The translations under genes and the position numbers were made by a program. Shown here in pieces: positions 17,258 through 26,185 of a stretch of 64,000 nt of DNA. Below the pieces are notes generated by a model. It was not told the DNA's origin, did no database searches, and saw only the letters and a program-made list of their open reading frames with translations. Position 1 is the stretch's first letter. Each line of letters opens with the position of its first letter. Source of the DNA: Saccharomonospora viridis DSM 43017 (GTDB lineage Bacteria; Actinomycetota; Actinomycetes; Mycobacteriales; Pseudonocardiaceae); contig NC_013159.1 of NCBI RefSeq assembly GCF_000023865.1, positions 701,001 through 765,000 on the forward strand, read 5' to 3'.

Positions 17258-17922
17258 CCGAGACGACGACCGCGCGCAGCGCGACGGCCACCGGGTGGTC
17301 CCGGCAGGAGATGGCCGCCAGGGCGGCACGGGAACTGCGGCCGGGGGAGTACGTCAACCTCGGCATCGGACTGCCCACGCTGATCCCGAACCACCTGCCC
17401 GACGGTGTGGACGTGATCCTGCACAGCGAGAACGGCATCCTCGGTACGGGTCCGTACCCGCTGGAGGACGAGGTCGACCCCGACCTCATCAACGCGGGGA
17501 AGGAGACGGTCACGGTCAATCCGGGTGCCGCGTTCTTCGACTCCGCGTTGTCGTTCGGCATGATCCGCGGTGGACACATCGACACGGCCGTACTGGGCGG
17601 CATGCAGGTGTCCGCCACCGGTGACCTGGCCAACTGGATGGTGCCGGGCAAGATGGTCAAGGGCATGGGCGGCGCGATGGACCTCGTGCACGGTGCCCGC
17701 AGGGTGATCGTGTTGATGGAACACACCGCCAAGGACGGCAGTCCGAAGATCCTCAACCGGTGCACGTTGCCGTTGACGGGCGAAGGGGTCGTCCAGCGGA
17801 TCATCACGAACCTGGGTGTCCTCGACGTGTGTGACTCGCGGGGGCTCGTGCTGCGCGAGCTCGCCCCGGGGGTGACGACCGAACAACTCGTCGCGGCCAC
17901 CGAGGCCCCGGTGACCGTCTGA
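17254..17922 (+). CDS. scoB: 3-oxoacid CoA-transferase subunit B
   Basis: Beta subunit, 222 residues, carrying the catalytic glutamate in [13 protein letters not shown] near residue 60. [13 protein letters not shown] and [19 protein letters not shown] match the family. The ATG overlaps the scoA stop by ATGA. It is the last gene of the homogentisate operon, and a strong hairpin terminator follows within 20 bases. Confidence 0.93.
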   Translation: MTETTTARSATATGWSRQEMAARAARELRPGEYVNLGIGLPTLIPNHLPDGVDVILHSENGILGTGPYPLEDEVDPDLINAGKETVTVNPGAAFFDSALSFGMIRGGHIDTAVLGGMQVSATGDLANWMVPGKMVKGMGGAMDLVHGARRVIVLMEHTAKDGSPKILNRCTLPLTGEGVVQRIITNLGVLDVCDSRGLVLRELAPGVTTEQLVAATEAPVTV

Positions 17923-17937
17923 CGGAGGCGAAGGGAC

Positions 17938-17975
17938 GACGAAGGCCCACCCCGAGACCGGGGTGGGCCTTCGTC
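17938..17975. terminator. bidirectional hairpin terminator between scoB and the MHS transporter
   Basis: Perfect 17-bp arms (17938-17954 and 17959-17975) enclose the loop AGAC. There is no clear U tract, as usual in actinobacteria. It lies between two convergent genes and can serve both. Confidence 0.9.
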
Positions 17976-17993
17976 TTGGCGTGCTCGTCCTCG

Positions 17994-19355
17994 TCAGACG
18001 ATCTTCTCGAGGTCGACGCCTTTGGTCTCCCTACTCGTGGCCACCGCGATGAACGTGATCGCCATGGTGATGACCAGATAGCCGATGACCATGCCGACAC
18101 CGAAGGTGTCGACCAGCCAGATGGCGATGAACGGAGCCGGGGCACCGGCGATGATCGACGAACCCTGGTACACCAGCGACGAGCCCGCGTAGCGGTACCG
18201 GGTCGGGAACAGCTCGGTGATCCACGCGGCCTCGGGACCGGCCAGCATGCCGTGGAAGAACGTGCCCACGCAGACACCGACCCACAGCAACGGCACGCTC
18301 TCGAACTGCACCAGCCAGAAGAACACCGGTGCCCAGACGATCAGCACCCCGGTCGGAATCAGCATCGCGACCTTCCGGCCGACCCGGTCGGACCACGCAC
18401 CGCCGCTGATCATGCCGAGGAACTGGAACACCGACCCGAAGGTCACCGCGAGCATCACGTCACCACGGTCGAACTCGAAATACGTGGTGGCGTAGGCGAT
18501 GACGAACGTCGTGTAGATGTAGAACGCGATGTTCTCGCCCAACCGCTGCCCGAGTCCGTGCAGCACCTGGCGGGGGCGCCGCAACGCGAGCACGATGCTG
18601 GACTTCTGCTTCTCGGTGGAGGTGCTCTTGCTCGTCTTCGCCGCCTGGGCCTGTGCCTGGCGGAACACGGGCGATTCCTCGACACCGCGCCGGACCCAGA
18701 AGCCGATGGCCAACAACGGGATGGCGATCAGGAACGCGATACGCCAGCCCCACGACTCGAAGGTGGCCTCGCTCATCGTCAGGGTCAGCACGGTGATGAC
18801 CGCGGTGGCCAGCACGGTCCCGGCGGGAGCGCCCGCCTGTGGCCACGAGGCCCAGAATCCGCGACGTTTAGGTTCGCCGTACTCGCTCACCAACAACACG
18901 GCCGCGCCGAACTCACCGCCCAGGGCGAAACCTTGGATCAGGCGAAGACCGACGAGCAGGAAGGTCGCCGTGATACCGATGTCGGCGTACGTCGGCAACA
19001 GGCCGATGGCCGCCGTCGCCGTGCCGAGCAGCAGGAACGTCACGACCAGCATGGGTTTGCGGCCGAACCGGTCACCGAGGTGACCGAAGACGATTCCGCC
19101 GAGGGGACGGGCGAAGAAGCCGAGCCCCTGAGTCGCCAGAGCCATCAGCAGACTGGCGATACCGCTGTCGCTGGGGAAGAACAGCGGCCCGAGGACCATG
19201 GCCGCCAGTACGCCGTAGATGGCGAAGTCGTACCACTCCAAAACGGCGCCGGCCATGCTGCCGGTCAGGACCCGCCTGAACATACGTGGAGTCGTGCGCC
19301 CTCCGCCGTTGTTCCCAGCGGCGTCGGTGGGAATTGCGTCAACGGCTGATGCCAT
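17994..19355 (-). CDS. MFS transporter, metabolite:H+ symporter (MHS) family
   Basis: Twelve-helix importer of 453 residues. Family signatures are GAVLEWYDFAIYG at the first helix, GGIVFGHLGDRFGRKPML in the loop between helices 2 and 3, and LRLIQGFALGGEFGAA at helix 4. MHS proteins carry organic acids, betaines or aromatic acids in with protons. The gene follows the P450 gene on the same strand, 69 bases apart, so the two are probably co-transcribed. Its cargo may be the P450 substrate, which would place an aromatic acid in this pathway; the sequence alone does not fix the substrate. Confidence 0.88.
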   Translation of the reverse strand: MASAVDAIPTDAAGNNGGGRTTPRMFRRVLTGSMAGAVLEWYDFAIYGVLAAMVLGPLFFPSDSGIASLLMALATQGLGFFARPLGGIVFGHLGDRFGRKPMLVVTFLLLGTATAAIGLLPTYADIGITATFLLVGLRLIQGFALGGEFGAAVLLVSEYGEPKRRGFWASWPQAGAPAGTVLATAVITVLTLTMSEATFESWGWRIAFLIAIPLLAIGFWVRRGVEESPVFRQAQAQAAKTSKSTSTEKQKSSIVLALRRPRQVLHGLGQRLGENIAFYIYTTFVIAYATTYFEFDRGDVMLAVTFGSVFQFLGMISGGAWSDRVGRKVAMLIPTGVLIVWAPVFFWLVQFESVPLLWVGVCVGTFFHGMLAGPEAAWITELFPTRYRYAGSSLVYQGSSIIAGAPAPFIAIWLVDTFGVGMVIGYLVITMAITFIAVATSRETKGVDLEKIV

Positions 19356-19378
19356 TGAGGGTTCCTTTCACATATTGC

Positions 19379-19402
19379 GCGGGCCGCCCCTTCGCGGCCC
19401 GC
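19379..19402 (-). promoter_or_regulatory. intercistronic hairpin between P450 and MHS transporter
   Basis: GCGGGCCGC (19379-19387) and GCGGCCCGC (19394-19402) form a 9-bp stem with a six-base loop in the P450-transporter gap. It may attenuate read-through or stabilise the upstream message. Confidence 0.5.
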
Positions 19403-19424
19403 TGTTCCGGGAGTGGGCCGGCGG

Positions 19425-21791
19425 TCAGAGCTCGAGTGTGAGCGAGTCGCCGCAGGCACGAGAGCAGCACGTCATCATCTTGTTGTTGAGCGCGCGCTCC
19501 GATTTGGTGAGCACCTTGTCGCGGTGGTCGATCTCGCCGGCGGAGACGGCGACCTCACAGCTGCCGCACAACCCTTCCTCACAGTCGCTCGGCACGTCGA
19601 TGTTGGCGGCGCGCAGAGCGTTGAGGACGGTTTGATCCGCGGCGACCCGGATGGTGATCCCCGAGTCGGCGAGCTTGACGTCGAACGCGTGTTCCTTCTC
19701 GGGGTCGAGTTCGCCGAGGTCGCTGGAGAAGTGTTCGACGCGCAGGGCCTCCTCGGGCCAGTGCTGGGTCGCCTCGGCCAGCGCGTCGAGCAGTCGTTGT
19801 GGCCCGCACGCGTAGATCTGCGTGTCGTCCTGCGGTGTCCTCAGCAGTTCCTCGACGTCGAGCCGGGTGCCCTCGTCGGAGATGTGCAGTGTCAGCCGGT
19901 CGCCGTGGTCGCGGACGACCCGGTCGAGGAACGCCATCGCGCTACGCGTCGAGCCGCAGTAGTGGAACTCGTAGTCCTTGCCTTCGCGGCGGGCGTGGTC
20001 GGCCATCGTCAGGATCGGGGTGATGCCGATGCCTCCGGCGATGAAGATGTAGCGCTGTGTGTCCGGGTTCAGTTTGAAGTGGTTGCGCGGTCCGCGGATG
20101 TGCAGCGTGTCCCCGACGGACAGCTGTTCGTGCACGTATCGGGAGCCGCCGCGGCTTTCGGGGTCCTTCAGCACGGCGATCTGGTAGGACGACCGGTCGT
20201 CGGGGTCGCCGCACAGTGAGTACTGTCGCGACAGTTCCCCGAGTTCGACGTCCACATGCGACCCAGGCGACCACTTGGGCAGCGGCCTGCCGCGCACGTC
20301 GGCGAGGGTGATCCGCACGATGTCGTCGGCCTCGTGGGAGATCTCGCGCACCGTCATCGTGCGGGTGATGGTGCGTTTGGACGGTTGTCCGATCTTGATC
20401 TTGAGCTGCCGGTCGAGGATCTCCGGGTTCTCACGTTCCGGGTTCTTCGCCGGGTCCCACTGCACCCACAGGTGCTGTGGGCCGCGGAAGGAGGTGTTGG
20501 GCAGGTAGGTGAACTCCTGGTCCGGCACCAGCTCCATGTGCGGAATCCGCTTGGTGAGTTCCTCCAGGAAGATCTGGATCTCCATGCGGGCGAGGTTCTT
20601 GCCCATGCACTGGTGGGAGCCGTACCCGAAGCTCAAGTGGTCGCTGGCGTTCTCCCGACGGATGTCGAGCTCGTCCGGGTTGTCGAAGAACCTCTCGTCG
20701 TGGTTGGCCGAGGTGTTGACGATCAGCAGCTTCGCGCCCTTGGGGATCTTGACGCCGCCGATCTCGGTGTCCTTCGTGGCGACCCGCCGCCACGCGATGA
20801 TCGAGCCGGCGAACCGCAGGCATTCCTCGACCGTATTGGGGATCAGGCTCGGGTCGGCGCAGATCTCCTCCCACAGGGTGCGGTGCTCCAGCAGGAGTTT
20901 GATCGCGTTGGTGGCCGCGAGCGCGGTGGTCTCGTGCGCGGCGACGATCCCGGCCATCATCATCGAGTGCAGGTAGGAATCGGTGATGATGTCGGGCATC
21001 TGCGGCTGTAGGCGGATGCCGTACTGCATCCAGCCGGGGCCGGAGGGGTCCTCGCGCATCTTCTCGAGCACCTCGCCCGCGTACTGCCAGAACTTGCCGA
21101 CGTTCTCGGCGACGGCGACCTGTTCCTCGGGTGCGGGGCGGCCCCAGGTGTTGATGGTGTGCGCGACGGAGTACTTGCGCAGGGTCTCGTGGTCCTCCTC
21201 GGGAACGCCGAGGAAGTGCAGGGCGACCGTCAGCGGGACCTCGTAGAGCATCTCGTCGACGAGTTCGGCCTTGCCCCGGTCGATGAAGCTGTCGACGCGC
21301 TCCCGGACCAGCTTGCGCACCATCGGCTCGTGCTGGGCCAGGTGTGGTGGGGTGAACGGTTCCATCAGCGCGCGCCGGCGGGGCATGTGCGCGGGCTCGT
21401 CCTCGTTGACCAGCGTGCGGCCCATCGCGTAGTTGTACTTGGCGAGCACCGCGTTCGCCTCGTCGTTGAACGGGGTGATCTTCTCCAGCACGTTGGCGGG
21501 CGAGAACGTGATGTTGTCACGGAAGACCGCCTTCACGTCCTCGTACCGCGTGACCACCCAGTAGTCCAGTTTGGGGCTGTAGAACACGGGCTCTTCGTCG
21601 CGGGACCAGCGCAGTGAACCTGGAGGGTCTTCCTGGTAGGGCCCGGTGAACGGATCGAAAGCCGCCGCGTTGGCCGACACGGGGCATCCCGTGGGGTCGA
21701 GGCGGGAATGGTCGATGGGACATCCACCCGGGGATTCGGTGACCGCGGTGCCCTTTCCATTGGTGCTGGCAGACGCCGACTCCGCGCCCAT
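19425..21791 (-). CDS. self-sufficient cytochrome P450 (CYP116B-type) fused to FMN/Fe2S2 reductase
   Basis: 788-residue fusion holding the whole electron path in one chain. The P450 domain covers about residues 25-450: the I-helix segment is GIVAAHETTALA, EECLRF carries the ExxR-type motif, and the haem loop FGYGSHQCMG places the Cys ligand near residue 394. A phthalate-dioxygenase-reductase-like FMN/NADH domain follows (SRQYSLCGDP, then FIAGGIGITPILTM near residue 575). The C-terminal plant-type ferredoxin has CEEGLCGSC near residue 740 and a distal Cys. Relatives hydroxylate or dealkylate aromatic compounds. GGAGGGAG precedes the ATG. The homogentisate operon and MHS gene nearby suggest an aromatic acid substrate. 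Confidence 0.93.
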   Translation of the reverse strand: MGAESASASTNGKGTAVTESPGGCPIDHSRLDPTGCPVSANAAAFDPFTGPYQEDPPGSLRWSRDEEPVFYSPKLDYWVVTRYEDVKAVFRDNITFSPANVLEKITPFNDEANAVLAKYNYAMGRTLVNEDEPAHMPRRRALMEPFTPPHLAQHEPMVRKLVRERVDSFIDRGKAELVDEMLYEVPLTVALHFLGVPEEDHETLRKYSVAHTINTWGRPAPEEQVAVAENVGKFWQYAGEVLEKMREDPSGPGWMQYGIRLQPQMPDIITDSYLHSMMMAGIVAAHETTALAATNAIKLLLEHRTLWEEICADPSLIPNTVEECLRFAGSIIAWRRVATKDTEIGGVKIPKGAKLLIVNTSANHDERFFDNPDELDIRRENASDHLSFGYGSHQCMGKNLARMEIQIFLEELTKRIPHMELVPDQEFTYLPNTSFRGPQHLWVQWDPAKNPERENPEILDRQLKIKIGQPSKRTITRTMTVREISHEADDIVRITLADVRGRPLPKWSPGSHVDVELGELSRQYSLCGDPDDRSSYQIAVLKDPESRGGSRYVHEQLSVGDTLHIRGPRNHFKLNPDTQRYIFIAGGIGITPILTMADHARREGKDYEFHYCGSTRSAMAFLDRVVRDHGDRLTLHISDEGTRLDVEELLRTPQDDTQIYACGPQRLLDALAEATQHWPEEALRVEHFSSDLGELDPEKEHAFDVKLADSGITIRVAADQTVLNALRAANIDVPSDCEEGLCGSCEVAVSAGEIDHRDKVLTKSERALNNKMMTCCSRACGDSLTLEL

Positions 21792-21834
21792 GAGTCTCCC
21801 TCCATACGCCTCTGTACAGGGCTTTTACTTTTAT

Positions 21835-21850
21835 CGAACAGAAGTGTTCG
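21835..21850. promoter_or_regulatory. palindrome in the P450 promoter region
   Basis: CGAACA and TGTTCG are exact complements around GAAG, 44 bases upstream of the P450 start, in a locally AT-rich stretch suited to a minus-strand promoter. The sequence is unlike the hmgA operator, so a different regulator is likely. Confidence 0.45.
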
Positions 21851-22451
21851 GTATTAGATGCCGAGGTAGCCTAAAGGCGGCCCACCACCACGGTCAAGGT
21901 GTCTTCGGACGTCACCGACGTATCGATGCCGAGTTGTGGTGAAGTGGCGGTGACAGCGAAGGGCGGCGTGGCGGCTCGCCTCCGGAGAGCGACGCGGCCC
22001 GCGGGCGAGGAGCAGGCGAGCAACGGGGAACGGCTCAGACGATGAAGGTGTCCTCGTAGCCTCGGCCGCCCTCGACGATCACGCGTAGGTCGGCACCCTG
22101 GCGCCGAGGAGGCCGAGGACCCGCGTCGGATCGCTTTCGACCCAGCGGTATGTCGGCCCACGTGCCCTCGGACGATCACGCCGAGGTGGTTGTGGTGGGG
22201 TCGGCGCCCTCGGTAGCTGTGGGCGCTCGACTTTCGAGCCGAACGTCGTCCCTGCCGTCGCAGAGACTCAGGTCTCGAAGGTCGGGGCGCATCGACCCAC
22301 CACCGGGCATCACCCCAGCGCGACGTGGTGGAGTCAGCGCGTCCCAGCGGCACACCGCGGCGTCCGTCGATGCGCACCGCCGTCATGTTCGGCCGGGAAC
22401 ACCTGCCGGCCGGCTGACCGTCGTCGCGGGGCGGACCGAGGCCGACGAAAA
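21851..22451. other. 600-base gap with a possible coding remnant
   Basis: No intact gene is visible. On the minus strand a frame ending at TGA 22037-22035 reads GADLRVIVEGGRGYEDTFIV, which looks like a genuine protein C-terminus. A different minus-strand frame near 22255-22200 gives DGRDDVRLESRAPTATEG. The coherent pieces lie in different frames, as expected of a decayed gene, but I cannot name a family. Confidence 0.25.
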
Positions 22452-22490
22452 CGCCGTTGCGGTCGAAGGCGGGTTTCGACCGCAACGGCG
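22452..22490 (-). terminator. terminator of the GH67 glucuronidase gene
   Basis: Perfect 16-bp arms (22452-22467 and 22475-22490) around a seven-base loop, 28 bases past the GH67 stop on the minus strand. Confidence 0.85.
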
Positions 22491-22517
22491 CTCATCCGGT
22501 GTTCGTCAGTCACTCAT

Positions 22518-25500
22518 TCAGCGGGCCGGTACCCGATCGCCGCGGCTGTGGATACGGAACCAGTCGAACGCCACCTCGAGGTCGGTGGCCGTCGCGTCCC
22601 CGCTCCACGCCATCAGCCCCGCGCGTTCGGGTTCGGCGCTCAGCGTGGTGGTCCCGAAGTACCGGTAGACCTCGCCGTCGTTGGAGTAGTACGCCTTGTA
22701 GGTGTCGCCGGACTTCGTGAGCCGAAGCCAGATGGCTCCGTCCTCGCCCACGATGCGCTGGGCGTCGGCACCGGTGACCTCCAGGCTCGTCGCCTTGCCG
22801 TCCTCCTCGGCCAGCAGCACGACGTGGAGCTTGTTGATCTCGGCATCCTCGTCGGCCATCTCCCACGCGAGTTTGACGTAGTTGTCGTCATCGGCGTAGG
22901 CGATGAGACCGCCCTGCTCGTTCTCGTGGGCCAGAGGCCGGGAGAAGACGAGCTTCGACTCCGCCGTCCAGTCGCCGTTGACCTCCTGCAGCGCGATGTT
23001 CCTCGCCGGTTCGGTGCCTGTTTCCAGCCCACCTCGTTGCGGGATGATGACGAGTGCCCCGTCGTCGAGCCGCGTGGCGTCGGGGTCGTGTCGCACCCAC
23101 TCCCACCGCTCGTCGAGCTCGTCGGAGTCGAACTCGTCGGAGCCGCTCAAGGCGATGTCGAGGTCCACGGTGTACTCCGAGGAGGCCCCACCGTTGGTCA
23201 CGGTGACGACCGCTCGACCCGTGGGGTGTTCGGCCTGCTCGATGTGTACCGTCGCCGCGGGATCGTGGGCCACGGCCTCCACCGTCGCGACGGAGTCGAC
23301 ATCGGACGGCAGCAGGGCGTTGTAGTGGTGAACGTCCGGGTCGAACGAGTCCAGCCTGGTGCCGTTGACCGACAGGCTCTCCAAGGTGGTGTCGGGTACC
23401 AGTTCGAGGACGTAGTTTTTCACCAGTGGACCGAAGAACGAGCGTCCGGTGACCTTCACCAGCGCCGTCCCCGGCACGCCGTCGGCCTGCGAGACGATCT
23501 CGTAGTCGGCGTCGGGATCGGCCGTCCGCACCTCGGTGATCTCCGGGGAACCGCCTGCGGGCACCGGGATGCGATAACTGTCGGCCGAGAGGTCGAAACC
23601 GCCGTGTTCCGTGCCGTTCACGACGAAGGTCGCCGACACCGGCCCGTCGTCCACCGGGATCTCCCTCCCGCTGAACTCCTGCCAGTACTGCACATTGGTG
23701 TCGCGCCAGTCGGCCGCGTCGATCTCGTGCTGGGCGAGCTTGTCCCGCACCTCGCGCCAGCGTCGGTCGTCGATGAACGGCTTCAGCGAGTCCCACGTCT
23801 CCCGCATCCAGGTCACGTACTGCACGCCCATCTGGTAGCGGTGGACGAGCTCGTCCCAGAAGATCCGGCCGTTGGCCATCGGGCGGTCCCACGGCACGTG
23901 GTGGAACCACATCAGCAGATTCTCCGGTGTGGACTCGATGTCGCCGTAGCGCTCGGCCAGGACGGGGAAGTACTGGGCGGTGAAGTTGCTGCCCGTGGGG
24001 GAGCGGTCGTAGCCGAGACCGACGCTGTCGGCCTTGTTGTAGTAGACCGGGCTCCAGTCGTCCTTCATGAACCACTGGGACGGGTACGGCTTGTAGTGCT
24101 CGCCGTCGGCGAACTGGTGCGCGACACCCAAGGGGGTCTGGTAGCTCACCAGCGCTTCCCAGGAACCCATCATCATCCGCACGATCGTGTCGACGACGTG
24201 GTCGTCGTTGCTCCACGTCATCCGCACCCAGTCGGTGGCGATGTCTGCGGAGTCCTGCGTCCAGTCCCACGCCAGGCGACCGAAGGCGAAGAGGTTGGCC
24301 TGTGAGAAGTGGTGACCCGTGAGGTTGTCGGCGTTGCCGAGGTTCGCCACCCCCACGATCGCCGTGTCCGAGTGGCCCTGGGCCGTGCCGTCCACGACGT
24401 TGCCCACCAGTCGCTTGTCGAGGAGCTCGCCGGCGGCGTCGGTGGCGTAGGTGTCGGTGTTCAACACCTCCTGCCACATGGGCCCGAGGTAGCACAGCAT
24501 CGTGTTCTGGCCGGTGTACTCCTGGGTGATCTGCAGCTCCAGCGCCTGGTTGGTGTTCTCCAACCGGCCGAACATCGGGTTGAACGGCTCGCGGGCCTGG
24601 AAGTCCAGTGGCCCGTTCTTGGTCTGCAGGAACACGTTGTCGGCGAACCGTCCGACCGAGCCGTCGTCCTGGGGCTCGTCGTCGATGGGACCGAACTCCA
24701 GATACGCGCGCTTGAGCCGGTCGTTGTCGACGTCGGCGTTGTAGACGAACGTGCGCCAGTACACCGTCATGCCGAGCGGTTCGAGCGCGGCGGCGATACC
24801 GTTGGCGCCGTCACCGTGGTCGTAGCCGAAGTCCTGGGGGCCCGGTTGTCCCTCGGAGTTCGCCTTCACGGTGAAGCCGATGAAGTCGGGGATCGCCTCC
24901 TGGATCTGCTTGGCCTTCCGGTGCCACCAGTCGCGGAACTCCTCGCCGTACGGGTCGAGCTGATCCTCGGTGAGGGTGTCGGGGGCGAACCGTTCGTCGG
25001 TGGGCGCGGTGTACTTGACGGACAACCCGACCTTGATCCCGTAGGGGCGCAGCGCATCGGCGAGCGCGGCCGTCTGCTCCACGTACTCCCGCGTCAGGTA
25101 GGCGTTGTCCGCGTTGACGTTGTTGATCGTGATGCCGTTGACGCCCACCGAGGCCAGTGCGCGCGCGACCACCAGGTAGCGGTCCAGGATGAGGGGCAGG
25201 TTGCGGTCGGCGCTCTCGCCCGTGGCCGCGAAGTTGAACACGGCGCCGTTCTCGCCGTTCAAGCCGCCCGTCCCGGTGGCATCGTTGCCGGCGTAGAGCC
25301 GTTCGGTCTCCCAGTAGTTCAGGTACCGGTGGGCGATCCTGGGTTTCTCGGTGATGTCCAGGTCGGTGATGGGCTGCTGCGTCTGCATCCTCCGCAGGAA
25401 GGCGAAGGTGCCGTACAACGCGCCGATCTCCGAGTTGGCGGCGATGAGGGTGAAGTCGTGCCGCCCTCGGGAGGCCGAGCGGATCAGATAGCCCTCGTCC

Positions 25501-25982
25501 CCCAAGTCCCGTAGCTGCTCGGCGTCGACGTGTCGGCGCACGATCTGTGAGCTTTCCGGTGTGCCCACCACGATGGCCCCGTCCGGAATACGCTGACCCG
25601 GCTTCGTGTGGACGGGAACCTTCTTGCCGAGGAGCCCGTTCAGTCCTCTTGCCAGCTCGTCTTTGGCCGCTTCGAGGGGCGTGGTCACGAGGTGTTCCTG
25701 TGCGCCCGGTTCCATTGGCAGGTCACGGGTGTGCCGGTGCACCGGGTTCTTCCCGGCGTTCTGCACGATGACGGTGGTGGCGGACTTCGCGTACCGCTTT
25801 TTGAGGGCCGGGTCCTCGATCTTTGGGTAATGCAGCCACAGGTCCGAGCCGCTGTAGTCGGGGCGGATGGGTGTCGCGGACGCGTCGGGAATCGCGGGTG
25901 CGCCGATCAGCAGGGTCGCCACCAGTGCAACCGGAACCAACAGCGCGAACGCCGTTCTCCGGTGTCGCGGACGTCTCCTCAT
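22518..25982 (-). CDS. secreted multidomain GH67 alpha-glucuronidase
   Basis: 1154-residue exported enzyme removing (4-O-methyl)glucuronate from xylo-oligosaccharides. A basic signal peptide ends near residue 37 (ASA). The GH67 region spans about residues 45-790. TVKANSEGQPGPQDFGYDHG carries the likely acid Glu near residue 376. NGPLDFQAREPFNPMFG near 459 and QITQEYTGQ near 486 carry the Asp/Glu pair known from Cellvibrio GlcA67A, with matching spacing between them. After it come a cadherin-like beta-sandwich (TTLESLSVNGTRLDSF, about 860-960) and a concanavalin-like module resembling those on GH43 xylosidases (about 965-1150). Typical GH67 enzymes are near 700 residues and often intracellular, so export plus two extra modules is unusual. 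Confidence 0.9.
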   Translation of the reverse strand: MRRRPRHRRTAFALLVPVALVATLLIGAPAIPDASATPIRPDYSGSDLWLHYPKIEDPALKKRYAKSATTVIVQNAGKNPVHRHTRDLPMEPGAQEHLVTTPLEAAKDELARGLNGLLGKKVPVHTKPGQRIPDGAIVVGTPESSQIVRRHVDAEQLRDLGDEGYLIRSASRGRHDFTLIAANSEIGALYGTFAFLRRMQTQQPITDLDITEKPRIAHRYLNYWETERLYAGNDATGTGGLNGENGAVFNFAATGESADRNLPLILDRYLVVARALASVGVNGITINNVNADNAYLTREYVEQTAALADALRPYGIKVGLSVKYTAPTDERFAPDTLTEDQLDPYGEEFRDWWHRKAKQIQEAIPDFIGFTVKANSEGQPGPQDFGYDHGDGANGIAAALEPLGMTVYWRTFVYNADVDNDRLKRAYLEFGPIDDEPQDDGSVGRFADNVFLQTKNGPLDFQAREPFNPMFGRLENTNQALELQITQEYTGQNTMLCYLGPMWQEVLNTDTYATDAAGELLDKRLVGNVVDGTAQGHSDTAIVGVANLGNADNLTGHHFSQANLFAFGRLAWDWTQDSADIATDWVRMTWSNDDHVVDTIVRMMMGSWEALVSYQTPLGVAHQFADGEHYKPYPSQWFMKDDWSPVYYNKADSVGLGYDRSPTGSNFTAQYFPVLAERYGDIESTPENLLMWFHHVPWDRPMANGRIFWDELVHRYQMGVQYVTWMRETWDSLKPFIDDRRWREVRDKLAQHEIDAADWRDTNVQYWQEFSGREIPVDDGPVSATFVVNGTEHGGFDLSADSYRIPVPAGGSPEITEVRTADPDADYEIVSQADGVPGTALVKVTGRSFFGPLVKNYVLELVPDTTLESLSVNGTRLDSFDPDVHHYNALLPSDVDSVATVEAVAHDPAATVHIEQAEHPTGRAVVTVTNGGASSEYTVDLDIALSGSDEFDSDELDERWEWVRHDPDATRLDDGALVIIPQRGGLETGTEPARNIALQEVNGDWTAESKLVFSRPLAHENEQGGLIAYADDDNYVKLAWEMADEDAEINKLHVVLLAEEDGKATSLEVTGADAQRIVGEDGAIWLRLTKSGDTYKAYYSNDGEVYRYFGTTTLSAEPERAGLMAWSGDATATDLEVAFDWFRIHSRGDRVPAR

Positions 25983-26109
25983 CTCGCGGGCTCCTTTGCC
26001 GTGTCGCCGAATAGGGGGAGAGCAGCCGGGAGGAAAGCGGTACGGGCGAATCTCAGATGTCCTTTTCGGACAGCCGAGGGAAATCGATCACCTTGTCGTG
26101 TGTGACCGA

Positions 26110-26127
26110 GTGTGGAAACACCCACAC
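26110..26127. promoter_or_regulatory. inverted repeat in the GH67 promoter region
   Basis: GTGTGG and CCACAC are exact complements separated by six bases. On the minus strand, TTGACG followed 17 bases later by CACACT overlaps this repeat and could be a weak promoter for the glucuronidase. Confidence 0.35.
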
Positions 26128-26149
26128 ACCCCGTCAAGGGTCCATTGCC

Positions 26150-26167
26150 GATGAAACGTGTTTCATC
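26150..26167. promoter_or_regulatory. perfect palindrome GATGAAACGTGTTTCATC, KdgR-like box
   Basis: The 8-bp arms GATGAAAC and GTTTCATC flank GT in the uxaC-GH67 gap. It resembles the enterobacterial KdgR box (ATGAAAC, short centre, GTTTCAT) but is one base shorter in the centre. KdgR is an IclR-family regulator of hexuronate genes, and an IclR gene lies at the far end of this cluster. Confidence 0.6.
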
Positions 26168-26185
26168 GCGCCGAAAGTTTTCGGT

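Noticed and set aside
17976..19349. Long plus-strand frame of 457 codons opposite the MHS transporter
   Set aside because: It is an antisense shadow: the minus strand encodes clear MHS motifs, and this frame is His/Arg/Glu-rich with no domain.
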